From contig PDUO01000020.1 in NCBI GenBank assembly GCA_003008705.1, positions 937,914 through 1,001,913 on the forward strand: a DNA stretch of 64,000 bases, given 5' to 3'. The DNA is from Pezicula radicicola. Its lineage: Eukaryota; Ascomycota; Leotiomycetes; Helotiales; Dermateaceae. A model generated the notes under the pieces. That model did no database searches and was not told the origin of the DNA. It saw nothing but the letters and a program-made list of their open reading frames with translations. Position numbers and translations under genes: made by a program. Of the stretch, positions 46,501-57,618 are shown one piece after another; the first letter of the stretch is position 1, and each line of letters opens with the position of its first letter.

Positions 46501-49325
46501 ATGTCGAAACCAACAAATGCTTCCCTTGGCGCGCAGTCTGCAATTCCTACCCTTTCACAAGATCAACTCGACCGAGGATATGGAGCAAGCAGTGCGCCCC
46601 GAACGCAACATCTTCAACCTATGAGTGCCTCAACCGACTTTGGAGCAAGCCCTGGCAATCCCGCAGAGCCATCACCGTTGCTACAATCCGCCGCTCAGCA
46701 GCACTACGGCAGATTCAACGAGGAGTGGGACGCAAGTCAGCGAGGAAGCTCAATAATAGACGGCCAGAATATGCAGCGGTCCAATTCAGTCATGTCGCAA
46801 GGCGAAACCTTGATCCCATCCCGCGGGGGAACATTGAAGAAGAAGGGCTCTTTGAAGCGTGGACTGAGTTTGAAGAGGAGCGGTTCTCGACGCAGTTCGC
46901 GAGCAGGCAGCGTCCGCAGTCTGGCATTGCAGTCCGCTGGCGACGTTGATGAGATGCACAGTGCTTTTTACTCGCCAATTCCTACCAGTGGTAACCCTAC
47001 AGAGATCCTAGCAAATAGGTTTCAAGGTTTGTCCCGCTTTTGTAGCTCAATAAACCCATGCTAATTATATACTCACTCCGACTATAGCTTGGCGCAAGGT
47101 GCTCAAAGATCTCATTCAGTATTTCAAGAGTATCCAAGAACAGTACGAGCATAGAGCGAAGAGCCTGTTGAAGGTTTCCAATGTTATCAATAACACGGCG
47201 ACACCTGTTTCCTTCTTACCTTCCGGTGGCATCGACGATGCTCTTCAAGTCCTTCGAGAGCACCATAAGAACTCCATCGCGGAGGCCAACAAGGCTAGGG
47301 ATATTGAGAACGATGTCTGTTTAGCTTTGACCGGCCTGCGAAGTGATTTGAATCAGAAGATCAAAGAGATCAAGAATTTATCAGGCGACTTCAAGAATTC
47401 TGTTGATAAGGAAATGGAGAAGACGCGTAGGTGTGTTAATGAGCTTACCGAAGCTCTAGGACAATCTGATGTCGATCCTTCTGCTATGACTGGGAAGAGA
47501 GATCCATATCTGCTTAGGCTTGAAGTCGACCGTCAAGTCGAAAGACAAATTGATGAGGAAACCTACCTACATCAGGTAAGTTCTTACACAGAATCCTAAG
47601 TGTGATATCTACTATGCTAAAACTTGATTAGGCCTATCTCAACCTCGAGGCGTCTGGGCGCGAGTTGGAGTCTATCGTTGTCGGCGAGATTCAGAAGTCG
47701 TATAATGCCCTGGCAGGTATCTTGAAGCGTGAGGCGGATGGTAATTACAATACTATTGAGGAGCTGCGCACTGGGCCCATCGCAATGCCAAAGGATCACG
47801 AATGGAACATGTTTGTGGAAAATGACGAACATTTTGTTGATCCACGAATTCCTGTGCGTGAGGCGCAGAACATTCATTATCCTGGACGAGATAATGAATT
47901 AGCCTGCGAGGTTAGAGCTGGACTTTTGGAGCGGAAGAGCAAGTACTTGAAGAGTATGTCGTCCCAGCTGCTAATGTATAATTTCCTTCTGTTCGCATTA
48001 TTTGGGTTTGGGTTGAGGTGATCCCTTTTCTTTCTTCCAAGCTCTTTACCAACCTCCAAATGGCGGGTTTGGAAAGGATGCTGATACTGACAACTCCAGG
48101 CTACACCCCCGGCTGGTACGTTCTTACTCCAACTCATCTCCATGAGTTCAAATCTCCGGACAAGGTGCAACCACCTATCATGTCCCTGTACCTGCCTGAG
48201 CAGAAGCTTGGGTCTCATTCGAATGAGGGCGGTACTTCAAACAAATTCATGCTCAAGGGCCGTCAAACTGGTAATCTGCATCGTGGCCACTCCTGGGTCT
48301 TCAGAGCAGAGTCTTTCCAAACAATGGAGGCCTGGTATAATGACATCAAGACCCTGACCGAGAAGTCACCCCAGGAGCGCAGTGCATTTGTGCGACAACA
48401 TGCCCGATCGGTTTCTGGAAATAGTACGCGTTCGAAGGCTGGCTCGGTTGGCAGCAGCGATGGCGGTTTGGACGATGAAGACGAGGAGCCTTTCAGTGCC
48501 ACTACCTCGTCCATTGTGGCAGCCCAAGGACCGAAACAAGATACTTTGCCAAGGCGGCCGGCAGCAGGTGGGCGATTTCCTTCCGACCTTCAGGTCAACG
48601 CAGAACGCGGCTTACACGCCCCTCTTTCCCCCAGTTCAAGCTCCGGTTTAGGGGATGTCCAAGATCACGATTTCGCGGCCGCAGCAGCAGCTCTACCTGG
48701 TAGTGGAGTCGGCCAAAATTACGGCGAAACTCACGAAACCTCCGTATCTTCTCGTACGCACGCAGCAATTGTCAACGCGCAAGCCCATCAAGATGGCATT
48801 AATCCTTACACCTCCCAACCCATTCACCAATCCACTTCCCAACCCCATAACTCCTCTTCGAATGATACCCAATATGCCACCGCTGGTCTCGGAGGTTCAG
48901 CTGCCGGAGTAGAGGCTAAGGCTTACCGTGATCACGCACAGAAAAAAGCAGAGTCTGATTATTTCTATCAACAGCAGCAAGAACAAGCCCCATTTGAAGC
49001 CTCTAATATCGTCGCTCCTGACAGCTATGCCTTGGAATCAGAGCGCCAGGCTGCCGTAGAAGCTGCCACAATTGCAGCACCAGATGTTCCTCGCTCTGTG
49101 TCCACTGCTATAGCTGGAGGCCGTAGCCTCGGCGATGTCAGTCAAACGAGTACTGGCCTCTCCAGTGACGTCTTCACTGGTCAATCTGAAAATGTTTCTA
49201 ACCCTATAGACCCAGTACGGCCTAGGATGGAATCAACGGCGGTGAGCGTATCTACCATCAGCCAACTTCATGTCCCTGGAGAATACCCCAAAGAATCTAA
49301 GGTCGGTAACAAGCCTACTGGATAG
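46501..49325 (+). CDS. SLM1: PI(4,5)P2-binding protein Slm1/Slm2 (F-BAR-like plus PH)
   Basis: Plasma-membrane TORC2 effector binding PI(4,5)P2, acting on actin and sphingolipid signalling. Exons 46501-47026, 47088-47575, 47632-47953 and 48100-49325 give 853 aa. A disordered N-terminus (with KKKGSLKRGLSLKRSGSRRS) precedes a coiled helical region (AWRKVLKDLIQYFKSIQEQY to YLHQAYLNLEASGRELESIV). The PH domain begins near the last intron: YTPGWYVLTPTHLHEFKSPD, then HSWVFRAESFQTMEAWYNDI. The C-terminal ~270 residues are low-complexity. The frame runs upstream of 46501 only to a TTG, so MSKPTNAS is taken as the start. Intron 3 is 146 nt, longer than its neighbours. Confidence 0.9.
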
Positions 49326-49840
49326 CTAGCCTAGGTAGGGAGATCTAACTAGCTGTTTGTGTGATATTTAATCTATTTTGCAACTCTCAATATTGGTAGT
49401 GAGGAAACAGGACTGGGCTGGAATGGGCTGGACTGACTGGGCAGGGATTACACTGGCTTAGGTTCTTAGGGTGATGAGAGATGGCAGAGGACTGTTTTGT
49501 AGCGTTCCGTTCCTGAGCTAGATACGCCGGTACATAATTCTCTTTAGCGAAGTAAACAAATGTTTGCATTCACATTAGCTAGTGCGCTTTGTTCACCACA
49601 ATGATACCGAATTCAAAGGCGTGCAACTCTTATAGCACCAACATAAGCACAAATAGTAAATCAAAATCTCCAAAAAGGTTGTTTATCACACCTATCAAGC
49701 GTGTCACCACGATTCGTCTGGATCAATTGGTGAGCCCCTTTCCACACACCAAAAAAACCAAAACAGCCGAGAATTTGACTTTTCGGTAAATTCTGAATCC
49801 AAAAATTTCATCACAAGCAACATCTTCATACTGAGAAACG
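49326..49840. other. Intergenic, 515 bp
   Basis: 3' flank of SLM1 and promoter/leader of EFM5. A-rich before the EFM5 start. No gene, repeat or RNA recognised. Confidence 0.4.
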
Positions 49841-50899
49841 ATGGATGACGATGATGAGATACCGTATGTGACCCATGCCCAATAGCTATACTTAGACAAA
49901 TGTCTGATTTCTGAAGTGTCCTATCTGGCTCAGCCTTAGATGCGCTGAAAGAGTTCTATGCTGATCGCGATGCTCGTGCCAAGCAATTCGAAGACCTCAA
50001 GGCTGAAGCCGAGGCTGGTGCATCTGGACGTGCGGCACTGAGCATGGAGACCTTTGCGGAGGATTGGAATCAGAGTCAATTTTGGGTGTGTTTATTTCTG
50101 CATCCGGATTTCATGCGATGGTTACCTTGTAGTTACTTACGTGGACTTGTCGATACTGTAGTATTCTAACGAGACGGCGAAGCTATTGGCGGAACAGCTT
50201 TTGCGTGGTTGTGATGGAGAGACTATCATTGCCGCCGTGTCTGCTCCAAGTGTGTTTATACAACTGAAGAATCTTTTGGTGAGTTGTTGATACGGTTCCT
50301 TACAGTATGGAGTTATTAATTAATGGGTTGCAGGCTGCCAGCGACCAGCCTGCTGATCAGAAACCGAAGCTCTATTTGTTGGAGTTTGATGAGAGGTTTA
50401 ATGTCTTTCCAGAGTTTGTCTACTATGACTTCAAGGATCCTTTGAAGTTGCCACGTACGTTTGTTGAAGATGTCCAACTGGGTTCTGGAGGCGCTGATTT
50501 TTGGTGCATAGCAAACATGAGAGGTACTGTTGATCACATAATTTGTGATCCTCCATTTCTTAGTGAGGAGTGTCAGACAAAGGGTAAGTCTATACTCCCT
50601 TTATTTCGTGTCACATATCAACTCACTCTCACTTACTAGCTGCAATGACCGTTCGATGGCTTTCAAAGTGGAGCATGGCACCTGAGAAACGTACTGGTCC
50701 GGAGAATGGAGAATCAAGGCTCATTGTCTGTACTGGAGAGCGTATGGAAAACACAGTCACAAAGCTCTATCGCCCACAGGGTTTACGTACCACGACATAT
50801 GAGCCTATTCACAAGAACGGATTGAGCAACGAGTTCTATTGCTACGCTAACTTCGAATGCGACGACTGGAACTGGAAGAACGTTACAGAGAATAAATGA
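49841..50899 (+). CDS. EFM5: eEF1A lysine methyltransferase Efm5
   Basis: Protein-lysine N-methyltransferase of the N6-adenine-like fold. Yeast Efm5 trimethylates Lys79 of eEF1A. Exons 49841-49863, 49917-50085, 50162-50278, 50334-50454, 50512-50583 and 50640-50899 give 253 aa. The family blocks are present: LSGSALDALKEFYADRD, FAEDWNQSQFWYSNETA, LLEFDERF...FVYYDFKDPLKLP, and the catalytic D156-P-P-F (RGTVDHIICDPPFLSEECQT). It ends in the NEFYCYANFECDDWNWKN tail. Intron 4 (50455-50511) is 57 nt, in frame and stop-free. Splicing it gives LPPNMRGTVDHI, matching the family spacing as I know it. Tail to tail with the 51009 gene, 109 bp apart. Confidence 0.93.
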
Positions 50900-51008
50900 A
50901 CTAATCATTGCTTTTAATGACTACAGAGCATTCCTGGTGACAATGCACCTCCCCTTGGCATTACTTTCTCATAATGCTAAAATGACAATCAACTCTATGC
51001 TGGAATGA

Positions 51009-51991
51009 CTACAGAGCAGCTCGGTTATTGATTCTCCACCGTGAAGTGGCCCGGTCCTCGCTGACCTTGTCTTCCTCTTGCAGCTTCCAAAGAACCTGCC
51101 TGATACCGCCATTGGCAGGCAAGTGGAGACTCTCAGGCACATCATTGTAGATTATCTTGACAATCTCCATCGACGTCCACTCATCAGGCTCACTGTTTTC
51201 TGCTACGACGCCGGGGGAGGACTTTTTAGATTTCAGAACTTGAATCACCTGGTCTTCGCGCTGTTGCCTATGCTGTATGTACTCGACGATTTTGCTTGGT
51301 CCATCATCAATGACCGGTCCGTGTCCTGGATACGCCCGGCCCTTGAATTTTCCTTTCATCTTTTCCAGGCTGCTTAGGTAGGTCGCTAGCTCTTCAAACA
51401 CAGCCGTTCCATGTCCCAGCACGTTGTCGCCGGTAAACATCGCATCCTCTTCTTCTAAAACAAAAGCCATGTGATCTTCGGTATGGCCTGGAGAGAAGAC
51501 TGCCTGGATTGAGGCGCCATCAACGTGAAACCATGCGCCTTCTATTATGTCCAATTGGCCTTCGCTTGGCTGGTTCTTGTAAATGGTTGTGTCTGGCGAG
51601 AAATCTAGTAAGTCTTTGATTCCGCCCTGATGATCGTGGTGCCAATGGGTAATGAGAGCCTGGGCGACGGTGGCATTCTCTTTGGTTAAGGTCTCCTTTA
51701 AGGTTCTGATCCATGATGGCTTTCCTTCGCCTGTATCAAGTAGCAACCGACGAGGTCCCGTCCCAACAAGATACGTATTTGTCCCTTGGATACCGTCAGC
51801 AATTGCAGCACAAACAAAACTGAAATTCCGGTATCATTTACCTTGCAACGTGAACTAGTATTGGAATCAGCAATAGCATGTAAGGAGGTGATAGCGAAAG
51901 AGTTTACCTTTCCTGGATTCCCTCCAAGGATTCGTATCACTGAAGAGCTCAATCTTTCAACTTCTGGAAGCGGCGAAATTTGTGTGGCCAT
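51009..51991 (-). CDS. Metallo-beta-lactamase-fold hydrolase, LACTB2-like
   Basis: Hydrolase of the MBL superfamily, closest in layout to human LACTB2 (a mitochondrial endoribonuclease). Exons on the minus strand are 51991-51908, 51854-51842 and 51784-51009, giving 290 aa. The metal motif is THWHHDHQGG, followed by FSPGHTEDHMAFVL and DNVLGHGTAVFEELATYL, as in LACTB2. The C-terminal winged-helix-like part (WTSMEIVKIIYNDVPESLH) fits too. Exon 2 is only 13 nt and encodes FTLQG together with its neighbour, needed for the GTNTYLVG strand. An upstream in-frame ATG at 52018 (MTLRFYITKM) is an alternative start that could add a short targeting head. Confidence 0.88.
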
Positions 51992-53144
51992 CTTTGTGAT
52001 GTAGAAACGCAATGTCATCTGCGTAATTGCGGTTACTTAAGTTGAGGATGTCGTGATACGAATGGAAGATGATGATAAGTGAACAACCGAGGTCCTGGGT
52101 GTCTCTTCAGAAAGCACCAAATCCTGCCAGTACTTACCTAGGTAACTTCCATGGCTGGTATTTCCGTTCTTATACTGGTGTAAAAGCAGCCGGTGCTGAC
52201 TAGAAATCTAGAAACTTTTCTTTAGGCTACCTGTGGTTGTAATGAAATCAAGGAACTTCATATTTTCATACCGAATTATTGAAGAACTTTTCAATTGAAT
52301 GCTATTTAAGAGAATTCTCAACTACTGCACAGTTCTGCGTGAGGACCCCAAGTTTCGTCCCCCCAGCTGCGTCGATCCAAACCAAAACCCTACTTTCTGC
52401 CACTCCACCGCCTCTATTTTGAACGTGTGGAGCTCTCACTCCACGAGATTACAAGCTCACATCTTCCACAGCCTGCGAAGCTCGTATTTTGACCTGCGAT
52501 ATCCGGGAATAAGTTTGGCGTGAGTGAGCGCTTCTTGAACTTTGATCACCAGGTATGTTACTTCCAAAGACATTCATAGCACCGCCATCAATCGTCGTGG
52601 ACTGGCAAGCTGCAACGGTTCCTATGTATCCGTTCAGATTTATTTCGGCTTTCAGTCTCCCTCCCTCTATTAAGTTATTCGATTGGGGCGTTTCAAAAGG
52701 GATTCGAGAATATGTACTGACCTAGCTCAGTTCTGAACCCTCACCGAATTAACATCAAGGACCAGAGGAGGAAACAATACAACGCGATCTCGAAAACCAG
52801 AATTAACGACTCCAAAAACAAAATCCAAAGGCAGATCAAAGAACGAGAGCCAAAGCTAGTCGGGCATCGAAGGCGAGCATCATTTGGGGGGGGAAAGGAA
52901 AATAGGAACGGAGGTTCACAAAGCGGGGCTTGGGATATCTTAAAGGACGGTACTACTTCTAGTAACGAGGGAGTGCAGAGCACCGAAGACGACAGCAAAA
53001 CGGAGAATACACAGAGTGAGAAGGTAGAGAGCAAGGCGTGTAGCAACGAGCGTATTCCACACGAGAAAGACGTGCATCATTCAAGATCACATCCGGACCA
53101 TGTTTTGGACGAATTGAAAGAACCCTTACAAAGCATCATCATAA
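51992..53144. promoter_or_regulatory. Divergent region with long ATG-free UBP8 leader
   Basis: Promoters of the MBL gene (-) and UBP8 (+). A probable leader intron is 52553-52730 (donor GTATGT, branch TACTGAC, acceptor CTCAG). From 52731 to 53099 there is no ATG on the plus strand. The only upstream ORF is 53100-53117. Two open frames here (52555-52725 and 52721-53191) look protein-like but the larger one has no Met. Confidence 0.5.
53100..53117 (+). other. Five-codon upstream ORF before UBP8
   Basis: ATG at 53100 opens MFWTN followed by TGA at 53115-53117, ending 27 nt before the UBP8 start. It is the first ATG of the predicted spliced leader. Its effect on translation is inferred. Confidence 0.45.
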
Positions 53145-55158
53145 ATGGGTTCATCAAGGCCAACAACACCGGCATCGCCATCGGTCAAGGTTAAGGACCC
53201 TCAAAAGGGCGTTCCTATGTACGGTTGTGGTAAGTCCAGCCTGGAGTCTATGTGCTCAGTGACTAATTTGCAGATCATTTACAACGCCTTATGCAAGATA
53301 GTAGCCGCATGCAACAAACAATACAGAGTTATAAGACATGCCTGCGAGTAATATTCGATGGCACCCCTTCAGTACCTCAGACTTCACAAACATCTAAAGG
53401 TGAAGCTCTGACCTCACTGACGTCAAATTATTTGTGTCTACAATGTAGCGCGACCACGACCTCCCGTGATCATATTAAGCATGGAGAGGAGAGAAAACAC
53501 AGATTGTGTAAGTTCAGGACTATCGGAAAGTTTCGGGCGAATGCTAAATAAAGTAGACGTTGAGTCCCGAACCGGGAGTTTGTTCTGCCAAATATGCGAA
53601 GATTTCATCTGGGATCCTACGCTGGAAGATCTGAGAGTGCGGAAGATTGGTACCGGCACGTTCTCGAGTAAGCTAAGTACGATCCTACTCTCCAACCCCC
53701 TATGCTTCGGGATGTAATGGAGCACAACTGCTATTCTTACATTCCACTTTTGATCGGATTACTGGTTATACTGGTAATCTACATGCAAACTTGATGGATC
53801 TTGTAGGACATAGAGATTATAAGTGCTTTTTAGTCGTCTGATTTATGTGCTGACGAGATTACCATAGCTCGAAAACGAAAGCATGATGAACTCTTCACCG
53901 ATTCAGCAAAGAAGGAAGACCCAGATTATATATCGACAAACACAGTGGAGGCCCCTTGCCGACCCAGTGGTATTCGTGGCATATACAATATGGGTGCTAC
54001 CTGCTATATGAATGTCATCCTGCAATCCTTCGTTCACAACCCCTTATTACGCAATTTCTACTTGAGCGATGGACATCCAAGTGCAGATTGCAGCTATAAG
54101 AACTGCATGAGCTGTGCCATGGAGGATATGTTCCAAGACTTTTATGGGCAAGAGACCACAACTGGTTATTCAGCCTCGGGAGTTCTTGCAAGTTTCTGGC
54201 TATCCAAGCGTAAAGCATATGAAGAACTTTCGAGCAATAAAGAACAAGATGCTCACGAATTCTTCCAATTCCTCACCGAAGAACTGCACGAGATCAATGG
54301 AAGTGGACGGCCAGTTGGAAACGAAGAGAGCCCAGCCTCAAAGAAGACAAAAAGCGGACTCGATGGTGGCTGCACCTGTATTGTGCATCAAACATTCTAT
54401 GGGAAATTACAAAGCACCATAACATGCCAGAACTGCAACAGCATCAATACTTCGGTAGAGTCGTTCCTTGATCTCAGCTTGGGTCTTGATGTGATATCAA
54501 AGAAGAAGAGTATCAAGGGTGGCTTGCTCAAAGGTGCACCTTTAACGCTGCAAAAATGCCTCGATGAAGAGTACATACGAGCTGAGCGCTGTGAATATAG
54601 CTGTCACAACTGTGATACACAAGAGGCTAAGAAACAACTGAGCATAAAGCGACTACCTAATGTGCTATGCATCCAGCTCAAGGTAGATTCATTACTCTTG
54701 ATACGATGGAAGGTGGTTCAACTAACGTGATTTTAGCGTTTCAAACAGGGTATCGGTGCTGCATCAAAAATCGAGACCAAAGTATCATTTCCACTCAAAC
54801 TCAACATGCTACCATATACAACGCGGGCAAGGAGTCAAGACATGACGCAAAACTTTGAATTGGTCAGATCGTGCACATATGAACTTCAGAGTGTCGTAGT
54901 GCACGTTGGCAACCTCGAAACTGGTAAGGCCGAATGGTTCTGCGTTTTCCAGTCCTTACTAACGAAATAGGCCACTATGTTTCGTATTCGAGGGTTGGCA
55001 ATCAAGTATGCTCTATACATCCCCAGTTATTAATTCTGTACTGACGATAGATGCAGTGGTTCAAGTTCAATGATCACATTGTGACCTTGGTTACGAAATC
55101 GGAAGTCATGAACGAACAAGCCTTTCTCTTATTTTACGTGATCCAGTCACTTGCATAG
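53145..55158 (+). CDS. UBP8: SAGA-type ubiquitin hydrolase Ubp8
   Basis: Deubiquitinase of the SAGA co-activator, removing ubiquitin from histone H2B. Exons 53145-53229, 53274-53507, 53557-53667, 53868-54682, 54737-54923, 54971-55005 and 55057-55158 give 522 aa. The N-terminal ZnF-UBP domain includes YGCDHLQRLM, NYLCLQCSAT, the H/GEERKHRL segment and GSLFCQICEDFIWD. The USP catalytic domain has IRGIYNMGATCYMNVILQSF (C189), NKEQDAHEFFQFL, a Cys-x2-Cys zinc pair (ITCQNCNS and YSCHNCDT), and HYVSYSRVGNQWFKFND (H479). The acceptor of intron 2 could be 53553 or 53556, and intron 3 (200 nt) may be two introns. H2B is encoded in the same window, about 48 kb away. Confidence 0.9.
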
Positions 55159-57618
55159 CGTGGTATACGGTATTTGTGTATAAAAATGGGGCATGGCCGG
55201 TGGTGCTCTGGCGTTTTGGGTAATGCATCGTCTAGTTGTGTAACTATACAGATTCTCCAGAAAGGAACCGAGGTAGGAATCAAAGTCATAATATCTCTCC
55301 CAAGCGCCTGCGGTTTGTGGTTCCATTATGAAGTACTAACAGCGTGTTGAGAATGGACCCATCCAAGCCCTGTATACAGTTGTTGGTGATACGATCTGTA
55401 CCTCAGTCGAACCATTGTGAGGGTTTCAGGTAGAGGTCTCAGGTCAGTCCCTCTCAGGTGGAAGTCAAAAGACTGTGTATCTACCTCGGAATACGAACTT
55501 CTCCATGGAGTTTTGCTGAAGTCAATATCGAAGGTTGAATAGTGGCGGAGGAGTTGGGAATTCTGTGAATTTTCATCTTCGGCATTCACCGACTTTGGAA
55601 TATTGCAGCTCTCCTCTAGGTAGATATCACACTCCATACTTCGTACGGAGTGTCCACGGCCTTGCGCACAACACCGCGTAGCTTGTCAGTAGGTAGTGAG
55701 CGACAGTCGGGCGATTTCTCAGCCAAAAGCCGAGCACGGAGGGGTCATCCGTACCAGCGTCACAAGGATACAATGGATACATGGATGCCACCGCATCATG
55801 ATCCTCTGCAGGTAAGCAAGTTAGCACGCTGCCTTTTTCTCCCTACCCCGTAGGACTAGGAGGGACATCAAGCCGGCTTATTGGATATACTTTTGACAAG
55901 AATAATAGCGGTGAAGAGTTGAAGTGGGATGTGATTTAGTGAGTGCATGGCGAGCGATGCGCTTTTGCCCTTGTTCATTATTTATTGTTGTTGATTATTA
56001 TGGTACAGTGCGTACAATGCGTACAGAAGCACAGAGAGTTACTGTACCGGTACTTCACACTGTGAGTCTGTGTCACCAACCCCAAGCGATACAATACAAC
56101 CTTCTCCTGCACCCTGCACCTGCTAGTACTGTGCTGTACCAGGGCCACAAGGCTAGCCATCATTGGTTGGGCCAGCCATCCGTGATCGCTTAATTGAATG
56201 CCGAGAGCAAAATCAACGCCCTTATTCACTTACAAAGCTTGGGGTTGCTGGCGCCTACACATGCAGCACCGGCTGACTCCTTCGGCTTGCGCCAGTCAAT
56301 TATCGTGTCGTGGCATTGGAGCTAACCGATAGAAAGTACACTTTCGTAAGTCAGTCAAAACTACACGTGGGATGAGACAGAATAGTGAGGAGTCAGGACG
56401 AGACAACAACCACGTCGTCATACGGTCGAATCACCATACAGGACTCGGTATGGTGCGCTATTTCCTCAACGTGGGCAGATTTTTGGCATGATAGATCCAT
56501 GTCTTTTATGTGTCGGTTGGGGTTTTTCTTCGTCGGTGTCGAAGTATCGGATATATCGGGGTATATCTTCATACTGCAAATGTGAATGCCAAGACTAAAT
56601 TGCATTACGGAATCCATGTTTGCCGTTTGCCAGCCTATCCTAGCTATTCATTCCACTTGTGTTTCCATGCTTCACTTTTTTATTTCTTGCATTTTTTTTT
56701 AACAGGCCTCGTGCCCCTCGGATCGAACGATGGCGCCAATGGTGTGAGTGGTGCAAGGGCTGTATAGATGAATTTGATAAGAGTGGTTACAGGATGATCC
56801 CCTCTCGCCGCCGCGGACGGAAGCCGAGGGGAGTGAAGCCAAAGGTCAACCAAATTTCCATGGACTTCTGGAGGCGTGAGAGGGTGAAAGAGTAGTAGGA
56901 GCTTTCTCCGCAATCAGGATGTCTGGTGCGCCGGGAAGCTCGGCTGCAGGGATCAGTGCTGGTACAGTATCACTCCTACAGTACAGCGGTCGGTGGCGCG
57001 ATCTGCATGGGTGTTTGCATGCCCATTTTATTCGCCAGCCTTGGGTGCGCGGTCCAGTCGTCACTCTGCGGTAACCCGGTCGGTCAGCCTTGTCAAGACC
57101 GCCTCTTTTTCTTTCTGTCTGACTTTCTTTCTTGGTGGTGGTTACTGTTATCGATCGCACACAATACATACAACCCCCTCCCCCCCCACTCCATGATTCT
57201 ATACCCCAGGAGGAATAGCCACGTCTTGGCTGGGCCTGCTGTCTGGAATTTCTGACATAAGACAAGACCTCAATGAGCAATCATGAATTGGAATGCACTC
57301 GGATTATTGGACTCGGATTTTCGGCCCCTCGTCCTCATGTTTGCAGCTTGCAGTTTGCAGTTTGCAGTTTGCAGCATGGAAGCAATATGGAGTTTAGCAG
57401 GAGCCTCCCTCCGTACCCACCGTGTGAGTCTTTATTTATTACAGTACTTCACGTCATTGGTACCACCTTCCTTTTTTCTTCTCTTTGGTCATCCATCGCC
57501 GCGCAGCCGTATTTATATACTGGCCCTGAGATAGAAGCGTTGAACGCTCTCTCGTAGTTCACTTACTTTGTCAATATCGCAATCAGGTCTCTTGAGTATC
57601 TCGCACAAACGAGCATTC
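55159..57618. other. Gene-free region, 2.46 kb
   Basis: No supported gene. Frames such as 55326-55637 (-) and 56846-57280 (-) have no family resemblance. Contains a GTACTGTACCGGTAC-like palindrome group near 56040-56055 and five copies of a 7-mer TTGCAGT at 57341-57375. The right end is the Ytp1-like gene leader. Confidence 0.45.
57341..57375. repeat. Heptamer tandem repeat
   Basis: Five near-perfect copies of TTGCAGT/TTGCAGC in a row, about 245 bp upstream of the Ytp1-like start. Confidence 0.85.

Noticed and set aside
48140..48160. B-box-like GTTCAAATC suggesting a tRNA
   Set aside because: Lies inside the SLM1 PH-domain exon. No A box or acceptor stem around it.
52721..53191. 157-codon open frame overlapping the UBP8 start
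   Set aside because: Contains no Met and no convincing upstream exon joins in frame. The purine-rich composition explains the openness. Kept only as part of a finding.
55326..55637. Minus-strand 103-codon frame
   Set aside because: No family resemblance, no splice or neighbour support.
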